Assembly (NCBI GenBank): GCA_963706535.1
Contig: CAVPMU010000025.1
Location: forward strand, 119,207-183,206
Source of the DNA: RPQJ01 sp963706535
Lineage (GTDB): Bacteria; Pseudomonadota; Gammaproteobacteria; Steroidobacterales; Steroidobacteraceae
Direction: 5' to 3'
Length of the DNA stretch: 64,000 nucleotides
Below the pieces are notes generated by a model. It was not told the DNA's origin, did no database searches, and saw nothing but the letters and a program-made list of their open reading frames with translations. The translations under genes and the position numbers were made by a program. This document shows, piece after piece, positions 15,766 to 25,423 of the stretch (its first letter is position 1; each line of letters starts with the position of its first letter).

Positions 15766-17061
15766 ATGGGCAGTCGTACCGTCCTGCTGATCGCATTCCA
15801 CTTCCCGCCCGTCCGCGGCAGCAGCGGCGTGCAGCGTACGCTGCGATTCGCCCAGCACCTGCCGAAATACGGCTGGCGACCCGTCGTGCTCACCGTGAGT
15901 CCGCGCGCATACGAAGCGACCTCGAACGCGCAGGGCAACGAGATTCCGCCCGGCCTCGAGGTGCATCGCGCCTTCGGACTGGACGCCTCGCGTCAACTGA
16001 GCATCGGCGGGCGTTACCCAAGGGCGCTGGCCCTTCCCGATCGCTGGGCAAGCTGGCGATTTCGCGCCGTCCCCGTGGCGCTGCGGCTCATCCGTGAACA
16101 GCGCATCGACGCACTCTGGTCGACGTTTCCGATCGCGACCGCGCACCGCATCGGGCTCGACGTGGCGCGTCGCTCGGGCCTGCCCTGGGTGGCGGAATTC
16201 CGCGATCCGATGTGGCAGGGAAACTATCCGCCCGACCCTGCGATGAACCGCGCATGGCAGGCGCTCGAAAATGCAGTCTTCAGTCGAGCCAACGCTGTAA
16301 TTGTCACCACTCCAGGTGCCGCTGCCACGTACCAGGAGCGATTCAAGACTAGCGACCTCTCCAGGATCGAACTGATCGAGAATGGCTACGACGAGGACAC
16401 CTTCTGTCGCGCGGAGGCGTCACTCGCGATTCCCGGAGTCGAACGCACGGTCGTGAGACGTCCGATCACTTTACTCCACAGCGGCATCGTCTATCGCAGC
16501 GAGCGTGATCCGACGCAACTCTTCGCCGCGCTGGCTCGCCTCAAGGCCCGCGGCATCGCGACGGCTGCCACCCTGCAGGTAGTGCTGCGCGCAAGCGGAC
16601 ACGAGTCGGAATACCAGCGCGACCTGCGGGCGCTCGGAATCGACGACATAGTGCGACTCGAGCCCGCGGTCGACTACCTCGATGCGCTTAGAGAAATGCT
16701 GTCAGTCGACGGTCTGCTGGTGCTGCAGGCCTCAAACTGCAATTTCCAGGTTCCGGCCAAGGTCTACGAGTACATCCGCGCAGGCCGCCCCATCATGGCG
16801 CTGACCGACCCGGCCGGCGATACAGCCAGGACACTGGACGCTGCAGGCACCGGTCTCGTCGCCCGACTCGATTCGACCGAGGACATAGCAGGGGCGTTGA
16901 TCACTTTCCTCGAGCAGATTCGCCGCGAGAACTGGCAACGTCCGGACGCCGTCACCGTTGCGAGCTACTCCCGGGAACATCAGACTGCCCGGGTCGCCGG
17001 ACTACTGGACGATCTGGCAGACAGGAAGAACGAGGTGCAATCCGTTGCCGACACATACTGA
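15766..17061 (+). CDS. Glycosyltransferase, GT4-like
   Basis: 431 aa, GT-B fold. N-terminal LLIAFHFPPVRGSSGVQRTLRFAQHLPKYGW is the nucleotide-independent acceptor domain start typical of EPS GT4 enzymes. The C-terminal half has ITLLHSGIVYRSERDP, DDIVRLEPAVDYLDAL and the donor-site region FQVPAKVYEYIRAGRPIMALTDP with the E-x7-E-like spacing reduced to one Glu in VYEYI. Starts 5 bases after the decarboxylase stop. Donor and acceptor sugars cannot be read. Confidence 0.85.
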   Translation: MGSRTVLLIAFHFPPVRGSSGVQRTLRFAQHLPKYGWRPVVLTVSPRAYEATSNAQGNEIPPGLEVHRAFGLDASRQLSIGGRYPRALALPDRWASWRFRAVPVALRLIREQRIDALWSTFPIATAHRIGLDVARRSGLPWVAEFRDPMWQGNYPPDPAMNRAWQALENAVFSRANAVIVTTPGAAATYQERFKTSDLSRIELIENGYDEDTFCRAEASLAIPGVERTVVRRPITLLHSGIVYRSERDPTQLFAALARLKARGIATAATLQVVLRASGHESEYQRDLRALGIDDIVRLEPAVDYLDALREMLSVDGLLVLQASNCNFQVPAKVYEYIRAGRPIMALTDPAGDTARTLDAAGTGLVARLDSTEDIAGALITFLEQIRRENWQRPDAVTVASYSREHQTARVAGLLDDLADRKNEVQSVADTY

Positions 17062-17989
17062 CAGTACGCCCGATGGCGGCGGTTTCAAGCACCAGGACGC
17101 CGCGAGTTATGACGACGTCACCGAGGATTTCGAGCGGTACACGGAGCGTTTTTCGTTGCGCCTCGCCGAACCCCTGGTCGACCTGGTCGCCGTGCCCACG
17201 CCGACCCGCATCCTCGACGTCGGCTGCGGCACCGGGGCGGTCACGCGACTCGCTGCCCGGCGTTTCAAGACCGCCGAAGTGACCGGCATCGACCTTTCGG
17301 ACGGCATGTTGCGCAGTGCCGGTCAACTGACCCGGCAGGACGGAGTCAGCGAGCGCGTACGCCTGCTGAAGCAGGACGCCGAGAAACTCGACCTCGCGGA
17401 CGATCAGTTCGACTGCATCCTGTCACTGTTCGCACTGCGGCATTTCCCGAATCCGTTGCGTGCCCTTGAGGAGATGCGGCGCGTCGCGCGACCGGGAGCC
17501 AGGGTTGCGATCGCGGTCGGCAGCGCACCGCCCGCGTTCTCGGCGGCCGCTGCCCGCGCCGCAGTGCGCGTGGTCGTTGAGTCGCTGCAAGAGATCGCAG
17601 GACGCGCGCCGCTGAAAGCCACCGCGTTTCTCGACGACATGCTCGACGTACACCTCGGCCCGGCTTTGCCGGACCAGGAAGCCCCATGGACGCACGGCAC
17701 ATCCCATTTTGACGGCACCATTTCGCAACTCATGAGGCAGGCGGGGTTTGCCGACGTGCGCACGACCTGGGTCGGCCAGTCGAGTGAGATCGATTCGATC
17801 GACGACTTCTGGCGGCTGCAGGCGACCTTCTCGAGTCGCGCACGCAAGCGGCTGCCACTCGCCTCCGCGGCCCAACTCACGGCACTCAGGCATGCGTTCG
17901 ACGCGCAGTGCCGACGTCATCTTGATCGCGGCGGAAAGCTCGTCTACCGAACCGGGGCCCTCGTCGGCATCGGCGTCGCTCCAGACTGA
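17045..17989 (+). CDS. Class I SAM-dependent methyltransferase
   Basis: 314 aa from TTG 17045, preceded by GAGGTG at 17032-17037 and overlapping the glycosyltransferase end; an ATG at 16958 would overlap by over 100 bases and is less likely. SAM motif I is ILDVGCGTGAVTRLA, motif II TGIDLSDGML, post-motif LSLFALRHFPNP, in UbiE/type 11 order. Probably methylates a sugar or carrier intermediate of this cluster. Last gene of the rightward block begun by the acyl-CoA ligase; convergent with the next gene 10 bases away. Confidence 0.85.
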   Translation: MPTHTDSTPDGGGFKHQDAASYDDVTEDFERYTERFSLRLAEPLVDLVAVPTPTRILDVGCGTGAVTRLAARRFKTAEVTGIDLSDGMLRSAGQLTRQDGVSERVRLLKQDAEKLDLADDQFDCILSLFALRHFPNPLRALEEMRRVARPGARVAIAVGSAPPAFSAAAARAAVRVVVESLQEIAGRAPLKATAFLDDMLDVHLGPALPDQEAPWTHGTSHFDGTISQLMRQAGFADVRTTWVGQSSEIDSIDDFWRLQATFSSRARKRLPLASAAQLTALRHAFDAQCRRHLDRGGKLVYRTGALVGIGVAPD

Positions 17990-17999
17990 CTCGGGACGG

Positions 18000-19091
18000 T
18001 CAGGGCATCAGGACAAAGCCACCGCGCCGCAGCGCCACGGCGGCTGGCCGGTGTGACCCCGCCCCCGCGACATTCCCCTCGTTCAAGGGTCGCAGTGTGT
18101 CCGGATCGTAGGTCCGCCAGTACACCTTGCGCTGCTGCGTCCACGCGACCAGCACCGACCCCTGTCCCGCGGCGACCACCGGATACTTGCCGGACTTGCT
18201 GACCAGTGTCGGTGCGCTTGCCGTCCAGCGACGGAGATCCACACGCGACATCAGGATCCTGCCAGCGTGCTCCCAGGCCGCGACCATGCCCGGCCCGACC
18301 CGCGCGAGGCCGGCGCTGGACATGGGGCAGGCATCGATGCGCCAGGCCTCGGAGTCGAGCCGCAGCCTGCGTTGCCTGAATCCGGCCATGTCGACCTCGA
18401 CGAGGTACATGTCGCGTTCGTTGCGCTTGCGGTCCCGGTACATGACATAAAGCGGGCCTCCCGCCGACAGCGACAACGACGTATCGCAGCACTCACAGGG
18501 CAGTGCCTCGAGCGTCGCCGGCGCCGCGAATGTACTGCCGCCATCACGCGACACCGCGATCTCGAGTACGTCGTCCGTATGCCATGCGACAACCACGTCC
18601 TGCCCGCCAGCAGCGATCGAAATCCCGTCTGCCGGACCCCGCGAAACGTCAATTGGCGGGTCGAACGATGTCCGGGCTGCGCCGTACATGGCGAGCTGGG
18701 GGACCGCGGGCTTCGCCAGCGGCTGCCCGCGTGCGTACCACGCCACGTGCACCGCGTCGCCTTGTCCGATCGCCAGCTCCGGGCCCCGGAACATGCCGGC
18801 CTCCGCCGTGCTCGGCGGCCGGCTCACGCGCGCGGGAGGCTCGAACGTAGCACCCTGGTCCCGGCTGACCGCGTGCCATGCGGCCCCCTCGGCCGCGAAA
18901 ACAACCTGCAGGTTCCCCGCTGAGTCGAATATGGCATCCGGAGCGATGCCGCTCTTGGGCACCCGCACGACCCGCACTTCGTCGAAGTCGGCGGACTGCG
19001 CACAACCACCGCTGGCGATGATGCCCGTTGCCATTACGCAAAGGGCCAGCACACCGAGTCGAGTCCACGCACCCGCAATTAGACCTTGCAT
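18000..19091 (-). CDS. Exported BNR/sialidase-like beta-propeller protein
   Basis: 363 aa from ATG 19091, which has a strong GGGGAGG 5 bases upstream; a longer frame from 19133 lacks this. N-terminal hydrophobic segment LGVLALCVMATGIIASGGC looks like a lipoprotein signal with the Cys at about 30. Repeated Asp-box-like turns (AVSRDQGATFEPP, AVSRDGGSTFAAP) and regularly spaced blades suggest a six-bladed propeller as in BNR/exo-alpha-sialidase proteins. No sialidase catalytic Arg triad can be assigned with confidence. CECCD near residue 200 is unusual and could bind metal. Monocistronic, divergent from the Gfo/Idh gene. Confidence 0.7.
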   Translation of the reverse strand: MQGLIAGAWTRLGVLALCVMATGIIASGGCAQSADFDEVRVVRVPKSGIAPDAIFDSAGNLQVVFAAEGAAWHAVSRDQGATFEPPARVSRPPSTAEAGMFRGPELAIGQGDAVHVAWYARGQPLAKPAVPQLAMYGAARTSFDPPIDVSRGPADGISIAAGGQDVVVAWHTDDVLEIAVSRDGGSTFAAPATLEALPCECCDTSLSLSAGGPLYVMYRDRKRNERDMYLVEVDMAGFRQRRLRLDSEAWRIDACPMSSAGLARVGPGMVAAWEHAGRILMSRVDLRRWTASAPTLVSKSGKYPVVAAGQGSVLVAWTQQRKVYWRTYDPDTLRPLNEGNVAGAGSHRPAAVALRRGGFVLMP

Positions 19092-19178
19092 CGATGCCTC
19101 CCCGTTCGCACCATCCCAAGGACACCAAATCAAACAGACGATCTGGCGTGGAACTGGCGGCTCTACTACTATCCCGCG

Positions 19179-20249
19179 GTGCCCGGAAAAACAACACTAA
19201 TTGCGCTGATTGGCCTCGGCGCCGCCGCGAGAAGCATCCACATCCCCGCCTGCGCCGGCCTCGCCAACGTGAAGATCGTTGCCGGCTGCGATCCTGTTGC
19301 GCCGGTCGCCGGCCTGCCATTCCCGGTCTACGATTCGCTCGAGCGCATGCTCGCCGCGCACCGCGTGGACCTTGCGATCGTAGCGACTCCAACCGCCCAT
19401 CACTTCCCGCTTGTGCTCGACTTGATCGAGCGGGGCGTGCACGTGCTCTGCGAGAAGCCCTTTACCGAGACGCTCGACCAGGCCATCGAGCTCGTGCGCC
19501 TCGCGGACGCGCGCAGCGTGAGGGTCGTGGTCAACAACGAATTTCGCTTCATGGCCTGCCACCGTGCAGCACGCCGGATGATAGGCGACCCACGTTTCGG
19601 TCACCTGCTGTTCGTCGAAGTGACGCAGACCTTTCACGCGACCGAGACAACGGAGCAAGGCTGGCGCGGGCGGGACCCCGAGCGGACCTGCAAGGAGTTC
19701 GGCACGCACGTATTCGACCTGTGTCGCTACTTCTTCGATGCCGAACCTGTCGTGCTGCGAGCGCGGATGCCCAGGGCTGCACCCAATGCTCCGGACATGC
19801 TCAACCTGATCGACCTCGGGTTCCCGGACGGTCGCTGGGCACGCATTACGCTCGACCGGCTGACTCGCGGGCGACACCGCTACCTGGACGTGCGCCTCGA
19901 TGGTACGGAAGGCACCGTCGAGACCTCGCTGGGTGGCTGCGCGGAGGTCGCCCTCGGAATCAATGCACCGACCCGGCGGCCCTTCCTCCACGCGGATTTC
20001 GCGATGGGGGGACGGGCGGTGCTCTATCAAGGGGAGCGTCGGCTGTGGCTCGCCAGGGACTCCTCGGCGCCGTTCGCGGATGCGACTCGGATGCTGCTTC
20101 AGGACTTCATTGCTGCACTGAATCAGGGCACGCCCCCCGCTTGCAATGGATCCGACAACCTGCGAACGTTCGCCCTGATGCGGGCCGCATACGAGTCCGC
20201 CGCCGCCAACCGAGACGTAGATCTCGGCTTCCTGGGCGCGTTGCCATAA
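19179..20249 (+). CDS. Gfo/Idh/MocA-family oxidoreductase (copy 1)
   Basis: 356 aa from GTG 19179, placed just before the first beta strand; an ATG at 19086 would add a non-homologous 31-residue lead. NAD(P)-binding IALIGLGAAARSIHIPACAGL, then VATPTAHH and the family hallmark VLCEKPFTET (catalytic Lys), and KEFGTHVFDLCRYFF with the active-site His. These enzymes oxidise or reduce sugar positions, usually C3 or C4 of UDP-sugars, for polysaccharide precursors. Two further family members lie in this island at 22310 and 35764. Confidence 0.87.
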   Translation: MPGKTTLIALIGLGAAARSIHIPACAGLANVKIVAGCDPVAPVAGLPFPVYDSLERMLAAHRVDLAIVATPTAHHFPLVLDLIERGVHVLCEKPFTETLDQAIELVRLADARSVRVVVNNEFRFMACHRAARRMIGDPRFGHLLFVEVTQTFHATETTEQGWRGRDPERTCKEFGTHVFDLCRYFFDAEPVVLRARMPRAAPNAPDMLNLIDLGFPDGRWARITLDRLTRGRHRYLDVRLDGTEGTVETSLGGCAEVALGINAPTRRPFLHADFAMGGRAVLYQGERRLWLARDSSAPFADATRMLLQDFIAALNQGTPPACNGSDNLRTFALMRAAYESAAANRDVDLGFLGALP

Positions 20250-20270
20250 GGATTGCCAGTCGGGGGGCAC

Positions 20271-21224
<954 letters not shown>

Positions 21225-21244
21225 AGCATCGACCGGAAGTGACC

Positions 21245-21613
21245 ATGACGCAACGACCCATGGACGCCGACCGCAGCGATCGAATCGTCCGGGCGACGTT
21301 TGCGCGCCTCGACATCGCCGCAATCGCGGTCAGCGTGGGCTGCCTGTTCGCGATTCTGCTCTGGACGGCGACCGCAACGCTGCTGCTGAAAGGCGCCCCC
21401 GCCGGACAGCACATCGGCGAGCACCTCGGGCTGCTCGGGCATTTCTTCCCCGGCTACTCGGTGTCGTGGCCGGGTAGTGTCGCCGGGCTCGCCTACGGCT
21501 TCCTGGTCGGAGTCGGGGTGGGCGGCTCCGTGGGGGTGTTCTGGAATCTCGCGCACCACATGATCCTCATGTTCGTGTTCAGCCGCGCGTCCGCGGGCGG
21601 CCTGGGCGTCTAG
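21245..21613 (+). CDS. Small membrane protein with GYSV motif
   Basis: 122 aa from ATG 21245 (GTG 21239 possible). Two hydrophobic segments (about 24-50 and 79-112) flank a soluble loop GEHLGLLGHFFPGYSVSWPGS. The same loop occurs twice in the next gene product. No known family recognised. It has no signal peptide, so it is probably an inner membrane protein; orientation unknown. It follows UXS by 20 bases and precedes the related gene by 11 bases, so all three are probably co-transcribed. Confidence 0.7.
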   Translation: MTQRPMDADRSDRIVRATFARLDIAAIAVSVGCLFAILLWTATATLLLKGAPAGQHIGEHLGLLGHFFPGYSVSWPGSVAGLAYGFLVGVGVGGSVGVFWNLAHHMILMFVFSRASAGGLGV

Positions 21614-21624
21614 GAGCCATCGTC

Positions 21625-22248
21625 GTGTCCATCAAGCTGCGCAAGAGCGAACTGATGCTGCTCGAGGCGGCCATCCGCCTCAATACCATCGTCACGGCGC
21701 TCGCATTCGGGCTGATGTCCGGCACGGCGATCTGGCTTGCGACAACCATACTGGTCGCGAACGGCGGCGAGCGGGTTGGTGCACACCTGTCGTTGCTGTC
21801 GGTGTTCTGCGCCGGTTACTCGGTCACCAGTGACGGCGCGTGGATCGGCTTCCTCTGGGGTTTCGTCTATGGCGCCCTCTCGGGCGCCATCCTCTACTGG
21901 ACCTACGCAAGGAGGCTGCGCGCCGACCTGATCCCCGCGCTCATGGCCGACACCGGCTCGAGCCGGTTGCAGGCGCCCATCCTGCTCCTCTCGGGGCCGG
22001 CATTGGGCACGGGTCTCGGTCTCGTGGCGGCGCTGCAACTGTTCGCGACCACCAACTGGCTCGTGCTGCGCGGCGTGGCGCCCTACAGTGACAATGCGGC
22101 GCTGCTCGGGCACTACCTGCCCGGCTACACGGTAAGCTTCGTCGGCAGCCTGGTCGGAGCCGTCGAACTGTTCGCACTGGCCTTCGTCTGCGCGCTGCTC
22201 GTGAGCGCCGTCTACAACAGGATCGCCCGGAAGAGACACCGAGCATGA
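21625..22248 (+). CDS. Membrane protein with duplicated GYSV-type domain
   Basis: 207 aa from GTG 21625. At least four hydrophobic segments. Two internal repeats match the upstream small protein: GAHLSLLSVFCAGYSVTSDGAW (about 52-73, GYSV at 64-67) and NAALLGHYLPGYTVSFVGSL (about 157-176, GYTV at 167-170). Each is followed by a Gly-rich membrane helix. The protein looks like a tandem duplication of the one-repeat neighbour. No enzyme motif is seen; an accessory role in polymer assembly or transport is inference from position. Confidence 0.7.
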   Translation: MSIKLRKSELMLLEAAIRLNTIVTALAFGLMSGTAIWLATTILVANGGERVGAHLSLLSVFCAGYSVTSDGAWIGFLWGFVYGALSGAILYWTYARRLRADLIPALMADTGSSRLQAPILLLSGPALGTGLGLVAALQLFATTNWLVLRGVAPYSDNAALLGHYLPGYTVSFVGSLVGAVELFALAFVCALLVSAVYNRIARKRHRA

Positions 22249-22309
22249 ACACGGACGCTCACGTACCTGCGGCGTCCGAGCGTAGCCTGGCCTGACGGCA
22301 GAACCGGCC

Positions 22310-23314
22310 GTGGCCACGCTCCGACCGGAAATCGCGGTCATCGGTGCCGGCCTGATGGGGCGGTGGCATGCTGCCAATGCCCGCCGTCTCGGCGCTCGCG
22401 TAGTTGCCATCGTCGATCCAGACCAGGCGCGCGCACTGCGCCTGGCGCGAGACCACGGCGCACGGGCGTTGCCGGACCTGCGGCAACTGCAGGAGAAGCT
22501 GGGCGCGACGATCGCGCACGTCTGTACGCCGCTCGCGTCGCATTACGACACGTGCAGGACGCTGCTCGAGTCGGGCTGGCACGTCCTGTGCGAAAAGCCT
22601 CTCACACCGACCACCGCGCAGGCCCGCGAACTGCTCGATCTCGCCGAAGGCGCGGGAAGGCACCTGTGCCCCGTTCACCAGTTTGCGGTCCAGCGCGGCG
22701 TCGAAGCCTTGCTGCGGCGACGATCGTCGCTGGGGCCGTTCAGGCAGGTCGCGTTCACATTCTGCACGGCGGGCGCCAATGCCGATGTCGCAGGCGACCG
22801 GGATACGCTGCTGCTCGACGTGCTGCCGCATCCTCTCTCGATCCTGCGGCGCCTGTTCCCCGCGAGCGCACTGGCCGGCGTCGAATGGAGCGTGACCCAT
22901 CCCGAGCAAGGCGAAATGCTGCTGACCGGGATCGTCGATGGCGTCCCGGTCAGCATCCTAGTGAGTTGCTCGGCGCGGCCCACGGAAGCCTCGGCCGTGA
23001 TGCGCGGCGACGGCGGCACGGCGCTGCTCGATTTCTTTCATGGTTATGCGAGCTTCCAGGGAGCCGCGGTGTCGCGCGCGCGCAAGCTGACGCAACCATT
23101 CTTGCGTCCATTCGGACAGTTGGTGTCCGCGGGCGCAAACCTGGCGCTCAGGGTTGTCACCTGGGAACCCGCGTATCCGGGGCTACGCGAGTTCCTGCGT
23201 CGCTACTATGGCGCGGTGGACGGCCGCAATCCGCCGCCGGTGACGCCGCAGGATGTGCTGGAGGTCTGCCAGGTCCGCGACAGGGTCGCGATGGCGCTTG
23301 GAGGCCAACCGTGA
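22310..23314 (+). CDS. Gfo/Idh/MocA-family oxidoreductase (copy 2)
   Basis: 334 aa from GTG 22310. IAVIGAGLMGRWHAANARRLG is the dinucleotide-binding start, HVCTPLASH and WHVLCEKPLTPT give the conserved Glu-Lys-Pro, and DVLPHPLSILRRL holds the likely active-site His. The C-terminal half is less conserved than in the other two copies. The next gene overlaps its stop by GTGA. Presumed role: redox change on a nucleotide-sugar. Confidence 0.85.
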   Translation: MATLRPEIAVIGAGLMGRWHAANARRLGARVVAIVDPDQARALRLARDHGARALPDLRQLQEKLGATIAHVCTPLASHYDTCRTLLESGWHVLCEKPLTPTTAQARELLDLAEGAGRHLCPVHQFAVQRGVEALLRRRSSLGPFRQVAFTFCTAGANADVAGDRDTLLLDVLPHPLSILRRLFPASALAGVEWSVTHPEQGEMLLTGIVDGVPVSILVSCSARPTEASAVMRGDGGTALLDFFHGYASFQGAAVSRARKLTQPFLRPFGQLVSAGANLALRVVTWEPAYPGLREFLRRYYGAVDGRNPPPVTPQDVLEVCQVRDRVAMALGGQP

Positions 23315-24228
23315 ACGCACCGGCTGCGGAGGCCCCAGCGGCATCCGGCTCGCTTACCATTGTTGTCGTCGTGCTTGCCGGTGGCGATGCGCTCGACCGC
23401 TGCCTGCGCAGTACAGCTGGAATCCCGGCGCGCCGCATCGTGATCGGGTCCCGTGACGTTACTGGCTTCTTCCAGAGCAACACCGCCGACATCGAGTACC
23501 TGGAGTCGGGTGCCCCAGTGCCGGTGCGCCGGGCGATGGGTGTCGCCGCAGCCACCACTGAATGGGTCGCGATCATCGAGGACACCTGCGAAATGTCCGC
23601 GACGTGGCAAGAGACATTCGCCCAGGTCGCCGTCGCTGCGTCCGGTCCGGCATGGGCGGGACCCGTACGGCTTGCCCCCGAGCTCGCGCCGCGATTCATG
23701 GCGCTGGCCTGCACCGAGTACGGCGAATTCACGCCCGGCAATTGGCGTCGCCTGGCGCGAGCCGCCGGATCCGGCGGATCCTGGCGCATGGCCCGCATTC
23801 CCGGCATTTGCCTGACTTACCGGCGCGCGGCCATCAGCGATCTGATCGCTGGCGAGATCGTCGAATCCGACCTGCATGCCGAACTGGAGGCCCGCGGCTC
23901 CACGATCCACCTGCATCCTGGTCTCGAAGTCACGTACTGCGCGGCCGACGCGCGGAATGCCACGGCCGCGGCGCGTTTTGCACACGGACGCATCTACGGT
24001 GGAGGCCTTGCCCGGCGATCGTCCCTGGTTGCGCGGCTCGTCGGAGCCATCAAGTGCCTCGCATTGCCGCCTGTCATGCTGGCACGCGCCGCTCGCGGAC
24101 TGCCCGACGACTATGGAAGGCGCGCCACCGCGCTCGCATGGGTGTGCTGCTTCGCGGGCGCATGGTCCGCCGGCGAACTGGCAGGCCTGCTGACGGGCCG
24201 CAGGCCGCACCTCCGGGCATGGGCCTGA
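23311..24228 (+). CDS. GT2-like protein of the WxxGE family (copy A, divergent)
   Basis: 305 aa from GTG 23311. Fold pattern is GT-A: an N-terminal strand (LTIVVVVLAGGD), then VGVAAATTEWVAIIEDTCEM aligning with the acidic EDH motif of its paralogue at 33843, and a R-R dipeptide (CLTYRRAAI). The C-terminal part, after VTYCAADARNAT, has amphipathic/hydrophobic helices and ends WSAGELAGLLTG. The same layout and W-[SA]-x-G-E end occur at 27413, 32944 and 33843. Activity is uncertain, since several GT2 residues differ. Confidence 0.7.
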   Translation: MNAPAAEAPAASGSLTIVVVVLAGGDALDRCLRSTAGIPARRIVIGSRDVTGFFQSNTADIEYLESGAPVPVRRAMGVAAATTEWVAIIEDTCEMSATWQETFAQVAVAASGPAWAGPVRLAPELAPRFMALACTEYGEFTPGNWRRLARAAGSGGSWRMARIPGICLTYRRAAISDLIAGEIVESDLHAELEARGSTIHLHPGLEVTYCAADARNATAAARFAHGRIYGGGLARRSSLVARLVGAIKCLALPPVMLARAARGLPDDYGRRATALAWVCCFAGAWSAGELAGLLTGRRPHLRAWA

Positions 24229-24244
24229 GGAGCAAGGTGTCGAC

Positions 24245-25423
24245 ATGCGCATAGGAGTCGACGCAAGCACCTTGAGCAATGGACGCGGCTATGGGCGGTT
24301 CGCGCGTGAAATACTGCACGAGATGATGCGCGGCGCGCCGGCCGACGAGTTTGTCTTGTTCGCCGACGGTGCCACCCTCGAATCCATCGTCGCGCCCCCG
24401 CCGAATGTGCGCCGCGAACCGGTCACCCAGACCCGCGCTGCAAGTACCGCTGCGGCCGCCGCCGATTACCGATCGCCGCGCGACATGTTGCGGATGACTG
24501 CAGCCGTGGCCCGCGCCCGCCTCGACGTGTTCTTCTCGCCGAGCGTCTACACCTATTTCCCCCTGCCTCCGGGTCTGCCGTCCGTAGTGACCATCCACGA
24601 CGCAATCGCCGAGCGCTTTCCCGAACTCACGCTTCCCAGCCGACGTGCGAGGTTGTTCTGGAACGCCAAGGTGCGTCTGGCACGCCTGCAGGCGACCATC
24701 ATCCTGACGGTCTCGGAATACTCGGCTCGCGAACTGACGAGGGTGCTGCGCATCCGGCCGGAGCGGATCCGCGTCACTTCCGAGGCGCCGGCGGCTGCCT
24801 ATGTGCCCTGCGCAGACCCCGAGCGCATTGCGGCGGCTGCCCGTCGCTGCGGGGTGCCACAAGGCGCGCGCTGGATCACCTACGTCGGCGGCTTCAACCC
24901 GCACAAACATGTGGACCTGCTCGTCGCCGCACATGGCCGCGTCGCCCGCGAGCTGCCCGGCTCGACGCCGATGCTCGTGCTGGTCGGCGCGCCGGAGCGG
25001 GACGTTTTCCACAGCGGACTCGCTGCGGTCGAGGCGGCGATCGAGTCCGAGGGCACGCGTTCCCTGGTCGCCTGGCCGGGCTTCGTAGCGGACGAGGAGT
25101 TGGCCTGCCTGCACAGCGGGGCCGCAGCGCTCGTACTGCCGTCGGCCAGTGAGGGATTCGGGCTGCCTGCGGTGGAGGCCGCGGCTTGCGGCGCGCCGGT
25201 CATTGCCACGACCGAGAGCCCGCTGCCGGACCTGCTTGCGGGTGGCGGCCTGTTCGTCGCGCCTGGCGACGTCGACGCGCTCGCCGACGCTCTGCGACGC
25301 ATGATCCAGGACGAACCCGCCCGTCGCGCAATGAGCGCCGCAGCGCGCGCGCGCGCCGCCGAACTGAACTGGACAGCGAGCGCCGGAGTGGCGCTGGCAG
25401 CACTGCGCGAGGCCGCGTCGTGA
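24245..25423 (+). CDS. Glycosyltransferase family 4 protein
   Basis: 392 aa, complete GT4: MRIGVDASTLSNGRGYGRFAREI at the N-terminus, TIHDAIAERFPEL, VSEYSARELTRVL, then WITYVGGFNPHKHVDLLVAA and the donor site ALVLPSASEGFGLPAVEAAACGAPVIA, with the E-x7-E motif (E in SEGFGLPAVEA). This is a retaining hexosyl- or rhamnosyltransferase of WbaZ/mannosyltransferase type. The next gene overlaps by GTGA. Confidence 0.9.
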   Translation: MRIGVDASTLSNGRGYGRFAREILHEMMRGAPADEFVLFADGATLESIVAPPPNVRREPVTQTRAASTAAAAADYRSPRDMLRMTAAVARARLDVFFSPSVYTYFPLPPGLPSVVTIHDAIAERFPELTLPSRRARLFWNAKVRLARLQATIILTVSEYSARELTRVLRIRPERIRVTSEAPAAAYVPCADPERIAAAARRCGVPQGARWITYVGGFNPHKHVDLLVAAHGRVARELPGSTPMLVLVGAPERDVFHSGLAAVEAAIESEGTRSLVAWPGFVADEELACLHSGAAALVLPSASEGFGLPAVEAAACGAPVIATTESPLPDLLAGGGLFVAPGDVDALADALRRMIQDEPARRAMSAAARARAAELNWTASAGVALAALREAAS

